From positions 1-55,596 of the forward strand of contig WHSV01000012.1 in the NCBI GenBank assembly GCA_009379915.1: a DNA stretch of 55,596 bases, read 5' to 3'. The stretch is from Actinomycetota bacterium (lineage in GTDB: Bacteria > Actinomycetota > CADDZG01 > WHSQ01). The translations under genes were made by a program, and so were the position numbers. Below, piece by piece: positions 1 through 8,928 of the stretch; within the stretch, counting starts at the first letter, position 1, and each line of letters starts with the position of its first letter. The notes below the pieces were generated by a model, which saw nothing but the letters and a program-made list of their open reading frames with translations, did not search any database and had not been told where the DNA came from.

Positions 1-869
1 GCCGACCGGAGCGTGGACGCGGCCACGTCCCAGTTGACGTGCGAGGTGATGTCCTTATCTCCGGGCCGATCGAGGATCAGATCGTCGGTCCCGGTGTCCG
101 AGTACGACACCAGGGTCCCGGAGCGTCGCTCGGCGAGCTCTCGCCAGGTCGAGCCGTAATCGACCAGGAAGACAGAGCCCCGCTCGACGGCGGTGGCGCA
201 GGACCGGACGAAGGCGACGGCCTCCGCGGCGACCTCGAGTCGTTGCCCCTCGTTCGGTTCGCAGCCGGCGCCGTCGAGGAGCCGTGAGACTTGTGACGAC
301 GAGAGCGGACCGGCCACGAACTCGAGCTCCGAATCGGACGCCTGGACGTAAAGCTCGACGAACTCACCGCCACGAACCTCGAGCAGGTGCACGGGCAGGT
401 TGTCGAGGACTTCGTTGGCCATCACGGCCCCGTGGCCGACCGGCGCGACCTCTTCGATGGACGAGGACCAGACCACGTTGTCGTAGTTGCTCAGGAGACT
501 CATCTGCCGCTCGGCCAGCGCGGGAACCCTCTCGACCAGCCGGTAGGTCAGGGCGTCGGCGAAATCGCCCTCGACGACGCCGAGAATCGAGTTCGCAAAC
601 CCACCCTCACCCGGCCCTACCTCGATGAGCTCGAACGTCTCCGGCCGGTGGAGCCACTCCCAGACGCGCCGGAACCCCACCGCCCACAGGGCGCCGAAGG
701 CTGGGTCCAGCTCGGCAGAAGTCAGGAAGTGCCCCCTCCAACCGCTGCGCTGGTCGCCCGCATAGTAGCCGAACTCCGGGTGATAGAGGGCCGCGTCCTG
801 GTACTCGGCGAAGGTGATAGGTCCGTCCGAAGCGATTCGCTCGCGCAGCAGGATCTCGAGCTCGTTCAC
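1..869 (-). CDS. MidA/NDUFAF7-family SAM-dependent methyltransferase, 3' end outside window
   Basis: Partial gene; about 289 codons are visible and it runs off the left edge. Reading from a GTG at 869, the N-terminus has the MidA (old DUF185) signature ITFAEYQ followed by ALYHPEFGYYA at residues ~15-33. After that come a SAM-site-like EVGPGEGGF near 79-87 and MANEVLDNLPV near 145, all typical of the family. Mitochondrial NDUFAF7 dimethylates an arginine of complex I; the substrate of bacterial members is mostly unknown. The GTG overlaps the stop of the small upstream gene as GTGA, so the two are probably translationally coupled. The family assignment is firm and the substrate is not inferable. 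Confidence 0.85.
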   Translation of the reverse strand, partial: MNELEILLRERIASDGPITFAEYQDAALYHPEFGYYAGDQRSGWRGHFLTSAELDPAFGALWAVGFRRVWEWLHRPETFELIEVGPGEGGFANSILGVVEGDFADALTYRLVERVPALAERQMSLLSNYDNVVWSSSIEEVAPVGHGAVMANEVLDNLPVHLLEVRGGEFVELYVQASDSELEFVAGPLSSSQVSRLLDGAGCEPNEGQRLEVAAEAVAFVRSCATAVERGSVFLVDYGSTWRELAERRSGTLVSYSDTGTDDLILDRPGDKDITSHVNWDVAASTLRS

Positions 870-1177
870 CGAGGATTGCGGGGCTCGGCCTGAGGGAGGC
901 GGCCGATCGCCTTCATGGCGTCTACGCGCGTCCGCTCATAGAACGCTCGCTTGTCGTCGTAGGTCTGAACGTACGCGAGGGCGGCTTCCGCGATTCGCAC
1001 CACGTCACGGTGCCGCGCTCGATGGTCGTAGAGGGCGATCAGTCGGTCGTAGGGGCCCGACGAGTCGAATCGGGCCTCGACGATGGATTCGTAGAGGTTC
1101 ACGGCCTCGTCGACCCTGCCCACCTGCTCGAGGTTCTGGGCCTTGAGAAAACGCTTGACGAGCTCGACGTTGTCCAC
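866..1177 (-). CDS. Small helical-repeat (TPR-like) protein
   Basis: A 103-residue, mostly helical protein with no signal peptide. Residues ~10-45 read like one tetratricopeptide unit (VGRVDEAVNLYESIV) and a second, weaker helix pair follows around 45-75. Its stop overlaps the GTG start of the MidA-type gene, so it heads a two-gene minus-strand operon. The start is a GTG directly after a GAGAGG stretch, an unusually tight spacing, so the start is uncertain. I do not recognise a named family; an adaptor role is only inference from the repeat-like pattern. Confidence 0.6.
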   Translation of the reverse strand: MDNVELVKRFLKAQNLEQVGRVDEAVNLYESIVEARFDSSGPYDRLIALYDHRARHRDVVRIAEAALAYVQTYDDKRAFYERTRVDAMKAIGRLPQAEPRNPR

Positions 1178-1293
1178 CTCTCAATGGAAACACGCCCCGC
1201 GGACCGGCAGGGCTGCATGGTGCAGCCGAAGCGAGGGCGGGTAACCTCAAAGGCAGGTCTACGCTCGCACGACTCTCAGGGAGGTCCGTCTCT
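1178..1293. promoter_or_regulatory. Divergent intergenic region
   Basis: This 116-base gap separates the minus-strand TPR/MidA pair from the plus-strand DUF2090 gene and must hold promoters for both directions. A GGGAGG Shine-Dalgarno sequence (about 1279-1284) serves the plus-strand ATG at 1294. I could not pick convincing -35/-10 boxes for either side. Confidence 0.3.
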
Positions 1294-2211
1294 ATGTCTC
1301 TTGGATACGAAGGCAATCTCTACGTTCTCGCTTTCGACCACAGGGGTTCGTTCCAGAAGAAGATGTTTGGGATCGAGGGCGACCCCACGCCCGAGCAGAG
1401 CGAGGTCATCTCCGACGCCAAAACCGTCATCTTCGAGGGCTTCCGCGGGGCCGTCGACAAGGGGGCACCTAAAGATGCGGCCGGCATCCTCGTGGACGAG
1501 CAGTTCGGCGCCGACATCGCCCGGACCGCGAAGAAGGAGGATTTTCTCTTCGCCATGCCGGTGGAGAAGTCGGGCCAGAACGAGTTCGACTTCGATTACG
1601 GGGACGATTTCGGCAAGCACATCGAGGAGTTCGACCCCAGCTTCGTGAAGGTGCTCGTCCGCTACAACCCCGAGGGCGACGCCGGCATGAACAAGCGTCA
1701 ATCCGCCCGGCTCAAGAGGCTCTGCGACTGGCTTCACGAAGCCGACCGCAAGTTTCTCTTCGAGTTGTTGGTTCCCGCCGAGCCGGGACACCTCGAGGCG
1801 GTGGGGGGCGACGCCGACCGCTTCGACAAGGAGCTTCGTCCCGGCCTCATGCTCAAGACCATCGAGGAGCTTCACGCCGCGGGAATCCAGCCGGACATAT
1901 GGAAGATCGAGGGCATCGACAAGCGTGAGGATTGTGAGCGAATCGCTCAACTGACGCGCTCCGGCGGCCGAGACAAGGTTGTGTGCGTCGTACTTGGTCG
2001 GGGAGCCAATGCGGAAGCTGTCGATCACTGGCTGCAGCAGGGAGCTGGGGTGGCGGGCTACGTGGGTTTCGCGATCGGCCGAACCATCTGGTGGGACGCA
2101 CTGAAGGGCTACCTGGACAAGAGCCTCGAGCGGGATGCTGCGGCCGAGCAGATCGCGGCCAACTATGGGCACTTCATCGAGGTTTACGAAGCGGCGGAGA
2201 AGTCATCGTAA
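1294..2211 (+). CDS. DUF2090 (IolC C-terminal-type) aldolase-like protein
   Basis: A 305-residue cytoplasmic protein that matches the DUF2090 domain found at the C-terminus of actinobacterial IolC fusions, where it is annotated as 2-deoxy-5-keto-gluconate-6-phosphate aldolase. Recognisable family segments are LAFDHRGSFQKKMFG at residues ~11-25, the WKIEGIDKREDC stretch near 205-216, and the C-terminal IGRTIWWDALKGYLD. The fold is expected to be a TIM barrel like LacD-type class I aldolases. Here the domain stands alone, with no sugar kinase and no other inositol genes in view, so the substrate is open. A GGGAGG ribosome-binding site precedes the ATG. Confidence 0.75.
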   Translation: MSLGYEGNLYVLAFDHRGSFQKKMFGIEGDPTPEQSEVISDAKTVIFEGFRGAVDKGAPKDAAGILVDEQFGADIARTAKKEDFLFAMPVEKSGQNEFDFDYGDDFGKHIEEFDPSFVKVLVRYNPEGDAGMNKRQSARLKRLCDWLHEADRKFLFELLVPAEPGHLEAVGGDADRFDKELRPGLMLKTIEELHAAGIQPDIWKIEGIDKREDCERIAQLTRSGGRDKVVCVVLGRGANAEAVDHWLQQGAGVAGYVGFAIGRTIWWDALKGYLDKSLERDAAAEQIAANYGHFIEVYEAAEKSS

Positions 2212-2288
2212 GAGCATGATCGCCGGTGATCGACTCGACGATCGCGAGAATGAGGCGTCGGCGGGATCGCGGCGGGCTTTGGGGAGAG

Positions 2289-3593
2289 ATGAAGAAACTG
2301 CTGATCGCTTTGGCGGCGCTCGTTGTACTCGCGTCGGGCGTCTGGATTGCTACAGGATTCGACGCGGATCCCGATGAGCGTCCGCGCCCCGAGGCCCCGG
2401 CAGAGCCGGACGAGTCCGAACCGGAGGAGGACCCCGCCCCGAGCACGGCGGCCGCGGAGATACTGAGTCATCGGGCTCGGGCCGTGATGGGCCATGACAA
2501 GGGCGCGTTCCTGGCCTCCATCGACCCGAAGGCGAAGAGGTTTCGCAAGCAACAGCGCAAGATCTTCGACCGATTGACTTCTCTCCGCTTTGGGCGGTAC
2601 GAGCTGGAGGTGCAGACCGGCGATGGGGACCTAGCTCGACGTGAACACCGTCGGCGTTACAAGAGCGCCGACGAGGTCTTCATTCCCCGGGTCGAGGAGA
2701 CCTACCGGTTCAAGGGGTACGACGACGCGGATTTCGTAAGCAACCTGTTCTTCACCTTCGTGTTGCGTGATGGGGAATGGCTCGTCGCCGCGGACAACGA
2801 TCTGGGTAAGCGGAACAGAACCGAGCGCAATCTGTGGGACTACGGACCGGTCAAGCAGACGCGCGGCAAGAACGTCACGCTGATCCAGCACCCGTGTCGG
2901 GAAGCGGGCTGTGTCGAGATCGGCGACAGCTTCATACAACAGGCGGAAACAGCTCGCAGGCGAATCAAGCAGAAGTGGAAGGGGGCGTGGAACGGGCGCG
3001 TCGTGGTGCTCTTGACGTCGTCGCGCCGCGAAGTTCGCAGAATCATCGACGTCGACTACGCGATCTCCAACTTCGCCGCGTTCGCGTACTCTCCGTTCCT
3101 GGATACCGGGTACAGCCCCGCCCGAATCGTGGTTGATCGGGCGACTCTCGCCGCGAGCCCGCCCGACTTCGTCGAACTGCTCCTCACGCACGAAATGGCG
3201 CACGTTGCGACCAGGCGCGCGTCAGGCCCCCACATCCCGCTGTGGGTCGAGGAGGGTCTGGCCGAATGGATGACACGGCCGCCGGGCGACGACGCCGATC
3301 TCTACTACTCGAATCAGGTCGCGGTCGGAGCCGTTCAACCCAGGCTTGCCACCGATCGGGAGTTCCGACGAGGGAACGCCGAAGAACTCTTCCTTCACTA
3401 CCAGTCGAGCCGCACCGCGGTGGCGTATTTCATCGAGCGATGGGGTTACACCAAGTTCTTTCGCTTCTACAAGACGCTCGGCGATTCCCACAACGATTCA
3501 GGCGGTCGCGCCCAGCATCTTCGCTCCGCCATGCGCCGATTCACCAGGCTCAGTCCCGGTAAGTTCGAGAGGCAGTGGGCGGATAGCATCTAG
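2289..3593 (+). CDS. Membrane-anchored gluzincin-type metallopeptidase (peptidase MA-like)
   Basis: From the ATG at 2289 the product has 434 residues. It opens with a signal anchor (MKKLLIALAALVVLASG), followed by an acidic Pro/Glu-rich linker to about residue 55 and an extracytoplasmic domain. The active site is LTHEMAHVATR near residues 299-309 (HExxH zinc ligands), with VEEGLAEW about 20 residues later supplying the third, glutamate ligand, the peptidase-MA pattern. A longer in-frame reading starts 21 codons upstream, but the GGGGAG before 2289 and the signal peptide favour the shorter form. The stop lies 3 bases before thrS. The substrate is unknown; a cell-envelope role is inferred. Confidence 0.72.
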   Translation: MKKLLIALAALVVLASGVWIATGFDADPDERPRPEAPAEPDESEPEEDPAPSTAAAEILSHRARAVMGHDKGAFLASIDPKAKRFRKQQRKIFDRLTSLRFGRYELEVQTGDGDLARREHRRRYKSADEVFIPRVEETYRFKGYDDADFVSNLFFTFVLRDGEWLVAADNDLGKRNRTERNLWDYGPVKQTRGKNVTLIQHPCREAGCVEIGDSFIQQAETARRRIKQKWKGAWNGRVVVLLTSSRREVRRIIDVDYAISNFAAFAYSPFLDTGYSPARIVVDRATLAASPPDFVELLLTHEMAHVATRRASGPHIPLWVEEGLAEWMTRPPGDDADLYYSNQVAVGAVQPRLATDREFRRGNAEELFLHYQSSRTAVAYFIERWGYTKFFRFYKTLGDSHNDSGGRAQHLRSAMRRFTRLSPGKFERQWADSI

Positions 3594-3596
3594 GCG

Positions 3597-5543
3597 ATGA
3601 GCGTTCAGGCTGCACCCGACGGCAATAAAGACGGATTCGCCCTGGCCAAGGAGGCGGCGGCAAGCGCGCCGGTGATCCAGGTGGTCGACGGGGTGCAGCG
3701 AGACCTCGCGTACGTTCCCGAATCTGGTTCGAGTATCGAGATCGTGACGATGGACTCGGACGCGGGCCGCGAGGTGCTCCGGCATTCGACCGCTCATGTC
3801 TTGGCGCAGGCAGTTCTTCGACTCTTCCCCGAGGCGAAGTACTCGATCGGCCCCCCGATCACGGACGGCTTCTACTACGACTTCGAGGTCGAACGGCCCT
3901 TCACTCCGGAGGACGTCGAGGTCATCGAGGCCGAGATGCGCAAGATCGTCAAGGCAAACCAGCGCTTCGAACGAGCGGAGTTGGACCGCGACGAGGCCCT
4001 CGAGTTGTTCAAGGACCAGCCCTACAAACTCGAGATCATCGAGGGTGTTGCCGAGGGAGCCGACGCGCTCGAGCAACAGGGGGCCGTGGGCGAGGTCATA
4101 TCGATCTACTCGAATACCGAGCCTGGTGCGGACGAGCCCGTGTTCGTCGATCTCTGTCGTGGTCCGCACCTTCCGGGAACCGGACGAATCAAGGCCTTCA
4201 AGTTGCTGCGGACCGCGGGCGCCTACTGGCGCGGCGACGAGAACCGCCCGATGCTCCAGCGCATCTACGGAACCGCATGGGAGAACAAGCAGGCGCTGGA
4301 GGATCACCTCCATCAGCTCGAGGAGGCCGAGAAGCGCGACCATCGCAAGCTCGGACGCGAGCTCGAGTTGTACTCCTGGCCCGAAGAGGTCGGCAGCGGC
4401 CTCGCGGTGTGGCATCCGAAAGGCGCGACGGTTCGCAAGGAGCTCGAGGACCTCGCACGTCAGATGCACCTCGACTACGGCTACGAACCCGTCTACTCGC
4501 CGCACGTCGGAAAGTCGAACCTATGGGCGACCTCGGGTCACCTCGGTTTCTATGCGGAGACCATGTTTCCTCCGCTGACTGCGGACGAGTCCGACTACTA
4601 CCTCAAGCCCATGAACTGCCCCTTCCACGTGTTGGTGTACCGGAGCAAGACCCGGAGCTACCGTGAGCTGCCGGTGCGACTGAGCGAGCTGGGCACGGTG
4701 TACAGGCACGAACGATCGGGAGTGGTACACGGTTTGCTGCGGTCGCGCGGGTTCACCCAGGACGACTCGCACATCTTCTGCCGGCCCGACCAGGTCGTCG
4801 ACGAGCTCATGGGCGTGATCGAGTTCATGAACGCCCTCTACGGAACGGTCGGCTTCGAGCCAGAGAAGATCAGGTTCTCGACCCGGCCCCCGAAATCCGT
4901 CGGCTCGGACGAGCAGTGGGACCAGGCCGAGAAGGCGATTCCCGAAGCACTCGAACGGGCGGGGCTCGATTACGTCGTCGACGAGGGAGACGGGACGTTC
5001 TACGGACCGAAGATCGACGTCGACGTGCGCGACGCAATCGGTCGCTTCTGGCAGCTTGCGACCATCCAGGTCGACTTCCAGACCCCGGACCGCTTCGGTC
5101 TCGAATACACCGATGAGGCCGGCAGGCGTGTCCAGCCGGTCATGATCCACCGCGCCCTGTACGGATCGGTGGAACGCTTCGTGGGTGTGCTCGTCGAGCA
5201 CTTCGCAGGAGCTTTCCCGACGTGGCTGGCTCCGTTACAGGCTGCGATCGTCCCCATTGCGGACAGACACATCGACTACGGGAACGAGGTGCTCGCGCGC
5301 CTCAAGGCCCGGGGGATTCGAGCCGAGGTCGATAGCTCCGATAACACCATGGGGGCCAAGATCCGAAATCATCAGCTGCACAAGGTCCCCTACATGCTGG
5401 TCGTTGGAGACAGCGAGGCGGAGTCTCGGACCGTCTCGGTCCGCCGGCGCGACGGCGAGGAGACGCGCGGCGTAAAGGTCGACGACATCGTGGAGTCCCT
5501 CGTGAAAGAGATCACCGGCCGGTCGGTCGAGCTCACGATCTAG
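3597..5543 (+). CDS. thrS: Threonine--tRNA ligase
   Basis: Class II synthetase of 648 residues that charges tRNA-Thr. Domain order: a short TGS-like segment (about 1-50), the editing domain with HSTAH near residue 63 and the CRGPH zinc/editing motif near 187, the catalytic core with the zinc cysteine in MNCPFH near 340, motif 2 around VYRHERSG, motif 3 around VMIHRALYGS, and the anticodon-binding domain from about 540. The TGS segment looks abbreviated compared with the usual first ~60 residues. The ATG follows the preceding stop after 3 bases with no clear ribosome-binding site, so translational coupling is likely. It is followed by a HIT gene, as in mycobacteria. Confidence 0.97.
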   Translation: MSVQAAPDGNKDGFALAKEAAASAPVIQVVDGVQRDLAYVPESGSSIEIVTMDSDAGREVLRHSTAHVLAQAVLRLFPEAKYSIGPPITDGFYYDFEVERPFTPEDVEVIEAEMRKIVKANQRFERAELDRDEALELFKDQPYKLEIIEGVAEGADALEQQGAVGEVISIYSNTEPGADEPVFVDLCRGPHLPGTGRIKAFKLLRTAGAYWRGDENRPMLQRIYGTAWENKQALEDHLHQLEEAEKRDHRKLGRELELYSWPEEVGSGLAVWHPKGATVRKELEDLARQMHLDYGYEPVYSPHVGKSNLWATSGHLGFYAETMFPPLTADESDYYLKPMNCPFHVLVYRSKTRSYRELPVRLSELGTVYRHERSGVVHGLLRSRGFTQDDSHIFCRPDQVVDELMGVIEFMNALYGTVGFEPEKIRFSTRPPKSVGSDEQWDQAEKAIPEALERAGLDYVVDEGDGTFYGPKIDVDVRDAIGRFWQLATIQVDFQTPDRFGLEYTDEAGRRVQPVMIHRALYGSVERFVGVLVEHFAGAFPTWLAPLQAAIVPIADRHIDYGNEVLARLKARGIRAEVDSSDNTMGAKIRNHQLHKVPYMLVVGDSEAESRTVSVRRRDGEETRGVKVDDIVESLVKEITGRSVELTI

Positions 5544-5555
5544 CGGAGTGCAGAA

Positions 5556-6074
5556 GTGCCATCAGACGGGGGCCTGGAGCGACTATGGACACCGTGGAGA
5601 AGCGAGTACGTGACGACCGCGGGTGAGAGCGACGGCTGCATCTTCTGCGACCACGCCGAGCGGGGAGACGATCACGAGGCGCGCATCCTCTACCGGGGCG
5701 CGCAGGCCTTTGTCATCCTCAACGCCTTCCCCTACAACACGGGCCACCTGATGGTTGCGCCGTTCCGCCACGTCGGCGACATCTGCGAACTCGAGGAGGC
5801 CGAACGAGGCGAGATGATGTCGCTGACATCCGAGTCGATTGCCATCATCCGGAAGGCGATGAAAGCTCAGGGCTTCAACGTCGGCATGAACCTCGGCACC
5901 GTGGCGGGTGCCGGCATTCCGGGCCACATCCACATGCACGTCGTGCCGCGCTGGGGCGGTGACACGAACTTCATGCCGGTCGTCGGCAAGACGAAGGTGC
6001 TGCCGGAGATGATCGAGCAAACCGACGACAAGCTCCGTCCCCTGTTCGCCCGGCTGTCGGGCGGCGCGACCTAG
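5556..6074 (+). CDS. HIT-family nucleotide hydrolase/transferase (Ap4A phosphorylase-like)
   Basis: A 172-residue histidine-triad protein. The N-terminus carries LWTPWRSEY and a CIFC zinc pair near residues 28-31. The catalytic triad is HIHMHVVPRW near residues 126-135. The mycobacterial orthologue in the same place, Rv2613c, is an Ap4A phosphorylase/adenylyltransferase, so dinucleoside polyphosphate turnover is the best guess. It starts with GTG 12 bases after thrS and probably shares its transcript. Confidence 0.9.
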   Translation: MPSDGGLERLWTPWRSEYVTTAGESDGCIFCDHAERGDDHEARILYRGAQAFVILNAFPYNTGHLMVAPFRHVGDICELEEAERGEMMSLTSESIAIIRKAMKAQGFNVGMNLGTVAGAGIPGHIHMHVVPRWGGDTNFMPVVGKTKVLPEMIEQTDDKLRPLFARLSGGAT

Positions 6075-6148
6075 GACTCGGAGTTCGGTGGGAAACTTGC
6101 CGGGTGATGACCGGAAGTGTGGCCCTCGATCGCTCGGCGCGCTAACGC

Positions 6149-6697
6149 GTGCCCCTTTTCAAGAAGAGCAAAGCCAAACGACTCGCCAAGGCTGAGGACG
6201 TCACCGGGCTTCTTGCCCTGGCGACCGGACCGGAGTCACCCTCGGAGAGGGCCGACGCACTCAACGCGCTGGCGAGCTTCGATGAGGAGGCCGCGGGTCC
6301 GCACTACGGCGACGTGCTGCGCGCGGTCCGGACCGCGGTGCGAGATCCGAGCGCGGACGTCCGCACGCAGGCACTGTTCGCGCTCGGCGAGCTACGCCCA
6401 CCGGGAGCGGTCGACGACCTCCTCGCTGCGGTGGATGACACGGACTGGGGCGCCCGGCTCTTCTCCGTGATCCTGCTCGCCCATTTCCCCGAGGCGCGTG
6501 CCACCGCGCGACTGGTTGCCGTCGTCGCCGACGATGAAGAAGGCCTGGTGCGCGAGGCGGCCGCGTCGTCGTTGGGCGACCTCGGCGATCGGGGGGCCAT
6601 CGAAGCGCTCCGGCGCGCCGCCAACGAGGACCGCGAGCGCGAGGTCCGAAAGGCCGCCAGGAGTGCTCTGAGGAAGCTGGAAAGTCCGGCCGGCTGA
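6149..6697 (+). CDS. HEAT-repeat protein
   Basis: A 182-residue protein made of consecutive helical pairs of the HEAT/PBS-lyase type. Repeats can be seen around residues 55-85 (VRTQALFALGEL), 90-120, 120-150 (VREAAASSLGDLGD) and 150-178 (VRKAARSALRKL). The N-terminus is basic (PLFKKSKAKRLAKAE) with no signal peptide. Such proteins are scaffolds or lyase subunits; no specific partner can be read from the context. The GTG start lacks a clear ribosome-binding site. The gene ends 32 bases before the convergent EF-G-like gene. Confidence 0.7.
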   Translation: MPLFKKSKAKRLAKAEDVTGLLALATGPESPSERADALNALASFDEEAAGPHYGDVLRAVRTAVRDPSADVRTQALFALGELRPPGAVDDLLAAVDDTDWGARLFSVILLAHFPEARATARLVAVVADDEEGLVREAAASSLGDLGDRGAIEALRRAANEDREREVRKAARSALRKLESPAG

Positions 6698-6729
6698 GCG
6701 TTTCGCCGGCAGGGAGTTGACGCGCTTGG

Positions 6730-8796
6730 CTAGGAGTGGGCCTCGGCCTTCGCCGCTTCGAGGATCTTGTTCGCGAGGTCGTGGGGTACTTCCTGGTAGC
6801 GGCTGAAGGACCACGAGAACGTCCCCTGGCCCCCGGTCAGCGAGCGGAGATCGGTCGCGTAGTGGGTCGCCTCCCCGAACGGGACCTTCGCTCGCACGAC
6901 CTGACGGCCGCCGCCGACCGTTTCGATGCCCTCGGGGATTCCGCGCCGCTTCTGCAGGTCGCCCATCACGTCACCGGTCGATCCCTCGGGCACCATGACG
7001 TCCAGCTGCCAGATCGGCTCCAGCACGACGACGCCCGCCTTGGTGGCCGCGTCCCTCAGTGCGAGCGAGCCGGCCATCTGGAAGGCGAAGTCGTTCGAGT
7101 CGACCGTGTGGTACTTGCCGTCGTAGAGCTCGACCTTGACGTCCATCATAGAGAAGCCGGTGCCCGCTCCCTGGTCCATCGCCGCCTTGACTCCCTTTTC
7201 GACCGACGGAATGAACGAGTGGGGGATCGACCCACCGAAGATCTTGTCCTCGTAGACGAAGCCCTCGCCGCGCCCCAGGGGCTCGATGCGGATGTTGCAG
7301 ATCCCGTACTGGCCGTGGCCGCCGGATTGCTTGACGTGACGACCGAGCCCCTCGGCCTTGCCGCGAACGGTGGTTCGGTAGGGAACCTTTAGCGGAACCT
7401 CTTCGACCTCGACCGAGAACTTGTCCTTGAGCCGGTGAAGGATCACATCGAGGTGGGCGTCGCCCATCCCCCACAAGATCGTCTGGTGGGTTTCGTCGTT
7501 GCGCTCGAGCCGGACCGTCGGGTCCTCTTCGATGAGCCGTTGCAGGCCGATCATCAGCTTGTCCTCGTCGCCCTTGGTCTTGGGTTCGATCGCCTTGGGC
7601 AGCAAGGGCTCGGGTGGCTCGATCGGTGGGAAGACGACCGGCGACGCCTTGTCGGACAGGGTGTCGCCCGTGTTCGCGTGGGCCAGTTTGGCGGCGGCCC
7701 CGATGTCGCCCGCCACGACCTGATCGACCTGCTCCTGGTTCTTGCCGCGCATCGTGAAGACGTGGCCCGTGCGCTCGTCGGTCTTCTGGGTCGAGTTGTG
7801 GATCGAGCCGTCGGCCGTGAGTGTGCCCGACACGACCTTGAAGAAGCTGACCTTTCCGACGTACGGGTCTGAGAGCGTCTTGAAGATCAGGGCCGACATC
7901 GGTCCGTCGGGCTTGGGCTCCCTCACCTTGCCCCCGATCGCTTCCGTTGCGGGACGGTCGAGTGGCGAAGGGCCCGCTTTGACGATGACGTCGGCCAGCC
8001 GGTCGATACCGATCAGTCGCGTCGCAGAGGCGACCATGACGGGGAACATGGCGGCGTCATCGATGCCCTCGTGGATCGCGTTGACGATCTCGTCGCGCGT
8101 GATCTCACCGCCCTCGAGATAGCGCTCGAGCAGATCGTCCGAGCTTTCCGCAACGGAGTCGAGGAGGTCGGTGCGAACCTCTTCGAGCCTCTCCTTGCGG
8201 TCCTCGGGTACCTCGGCGTGTTTCGACTGTCCCTTGTCGTCGTATTCAAGAGCCTCCGCGTCGATGACCGAGATGATTCCTCGGAAGTCGTGCTCGCGGC
8301 CGAGTGGGAGCGATAACGGGGCTACCGCCTTGCCCCACATCTCGCGCATCTGATCCAGCGTGCGCCGGAACGAGGCGTTCTCGCGGTCGACCTTGTTGAC
8401 GAGGATCATGCGGGGGAGCCCCAGTTCCTCCGCATAGTTCCACGCGACGGTCGTCTGGACCTCGACTCCCTCCACCGCCGAGACGACGAACAGGGCGAGA
8501 TCCGCGACTCGCATCGCCGAGCGCAGTTCGCCGATGAAGTCGGCGTAGCCGGGGGCGTCGAGCACGTTGATCTTGTGCCCGTCCCACTCAACCGGCAACA
8601 ACGAGGTCGACACCGAGATCTGGCGCCGGATCTCCTCGTCGTCGAAGTCGCTGAGGGTGTTGCCCTCGGAGATCTTTCCGATCCGCGTCGTCGCTCCCGA
8701 GCGATACAGCAGCGCTTCGGCCAGGGAGGTCTTCCCGGAACCCCCGTGGCCGACGAGGACGATGTTGCGGATGTTCTCCGTGGCGTAGCTCTTCAC
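6730..8796 (-). CDS. EF-G-like translational GTPase (EF-G2 / FusA2 paralogue)
   Basis: The start chosen is the GTG at 8796, right after a GGGGGAAGAG ribosome-binding site; it gives 688 residues. A reading 40 codons longer exists but its extra N-terminus is Pro/Arg-rich and unlike EF-G. G1 is GHGGSGKTS near residue 14, G3 is DAPGYADF near 79 and G4 is NKVD near 133, followed by EF-G domains II-V with the conserved GGSIPHSFIPSVEKG in domain IV. The divergent G1 and G3 fit the EF-G2/FusA2 group, not canonical EF-G. The role of this paralogue in actinobacteria is unsettled. It stands alone, with no rpsL, rpsG or tuf beside it. Confidence 0.9.
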   Translation of the reverse strand: MKSYATENIRNIVLVGHGGSGKTSLAEALLYRSGATTRIGKISEGNTLSDFDDEEIRRQISVSTSLLPVEWDGHKINVLDAPGYADFIGELRSAMRVADLALFVVSAVEGVEVQTTVAWNYAEELGLPRMILVNKVDRENASFRRTLDQMREMWGKAVAPLSLPLGREHDFRGIISVIDAEALEYDDKGQSKHAEVPEDRKERLEEVRTDLLDSVAESSDDLLERYLEGGEITRDEIVNAIHEGIDDAAMFPVMVASATRLIGIDRLADVIVKAGPSPLDRPATEAIGGKVREPKPDGPMSALIFKTLSDPYVGKVSFFKVVSGTLTADGSIHNSTQKTDERTGHVFTMRGKNQEQVDQVVAGDIGAAAKLAHANTGDTLSDKASPVVFPPIEPPEPLLPKAIEPKTKGDEDKLMIGLQRLIEEDPTVRLERNDETHQTILWGMGDAHLDVILHRLKDKFSVEVEEVPLKVPYRTTVRGKAEGLGRHVKQSGGHGQYGICNIRIEPLGRGEGFVYEDKIFGGSIPHSFIPSVEKGVKAAMDQGAGTGFSMMDVKVELYDGKYHTVDSNDFAFQMAGSLALRDAATKAGVVVLEPIWQLDVMVPEGSTGDVMGDLQKRRGIPEGIETVGGGRQVVRAKVPFGEATHYATDLRSLTGGQGTFSWSFSRYQEVPHDLANKILEAAKAEAHS

Positions 8797-8928
8797 GCTC
8801 TTCCCCCGTTTCCGGACCCCGTGCTGTGATGGAGCCGTCGATCCTTGGTCTCGAACGGTCATGGTAATCGCAGGACGCGGGGAGACAGGGCGGGGCGGGC
8901 CAGGGCGCTTGACCACTAGGATGCGCCC
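8797..8928. promoter_or_regulatory. Divergent intergenic region between the EF-G2 gene and the PIM operon
   Basis: A 132-base gap that must contain promoters for the minus-strand EF-G2 gene and for the plus-strand pgsA-patA-pimA operon. The only clear element is the EF-G2 ribosome-binding site just upstream of 8796. If the longer EF-G2 start were used, most of this gap would be coding. Confidence 0.3.
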
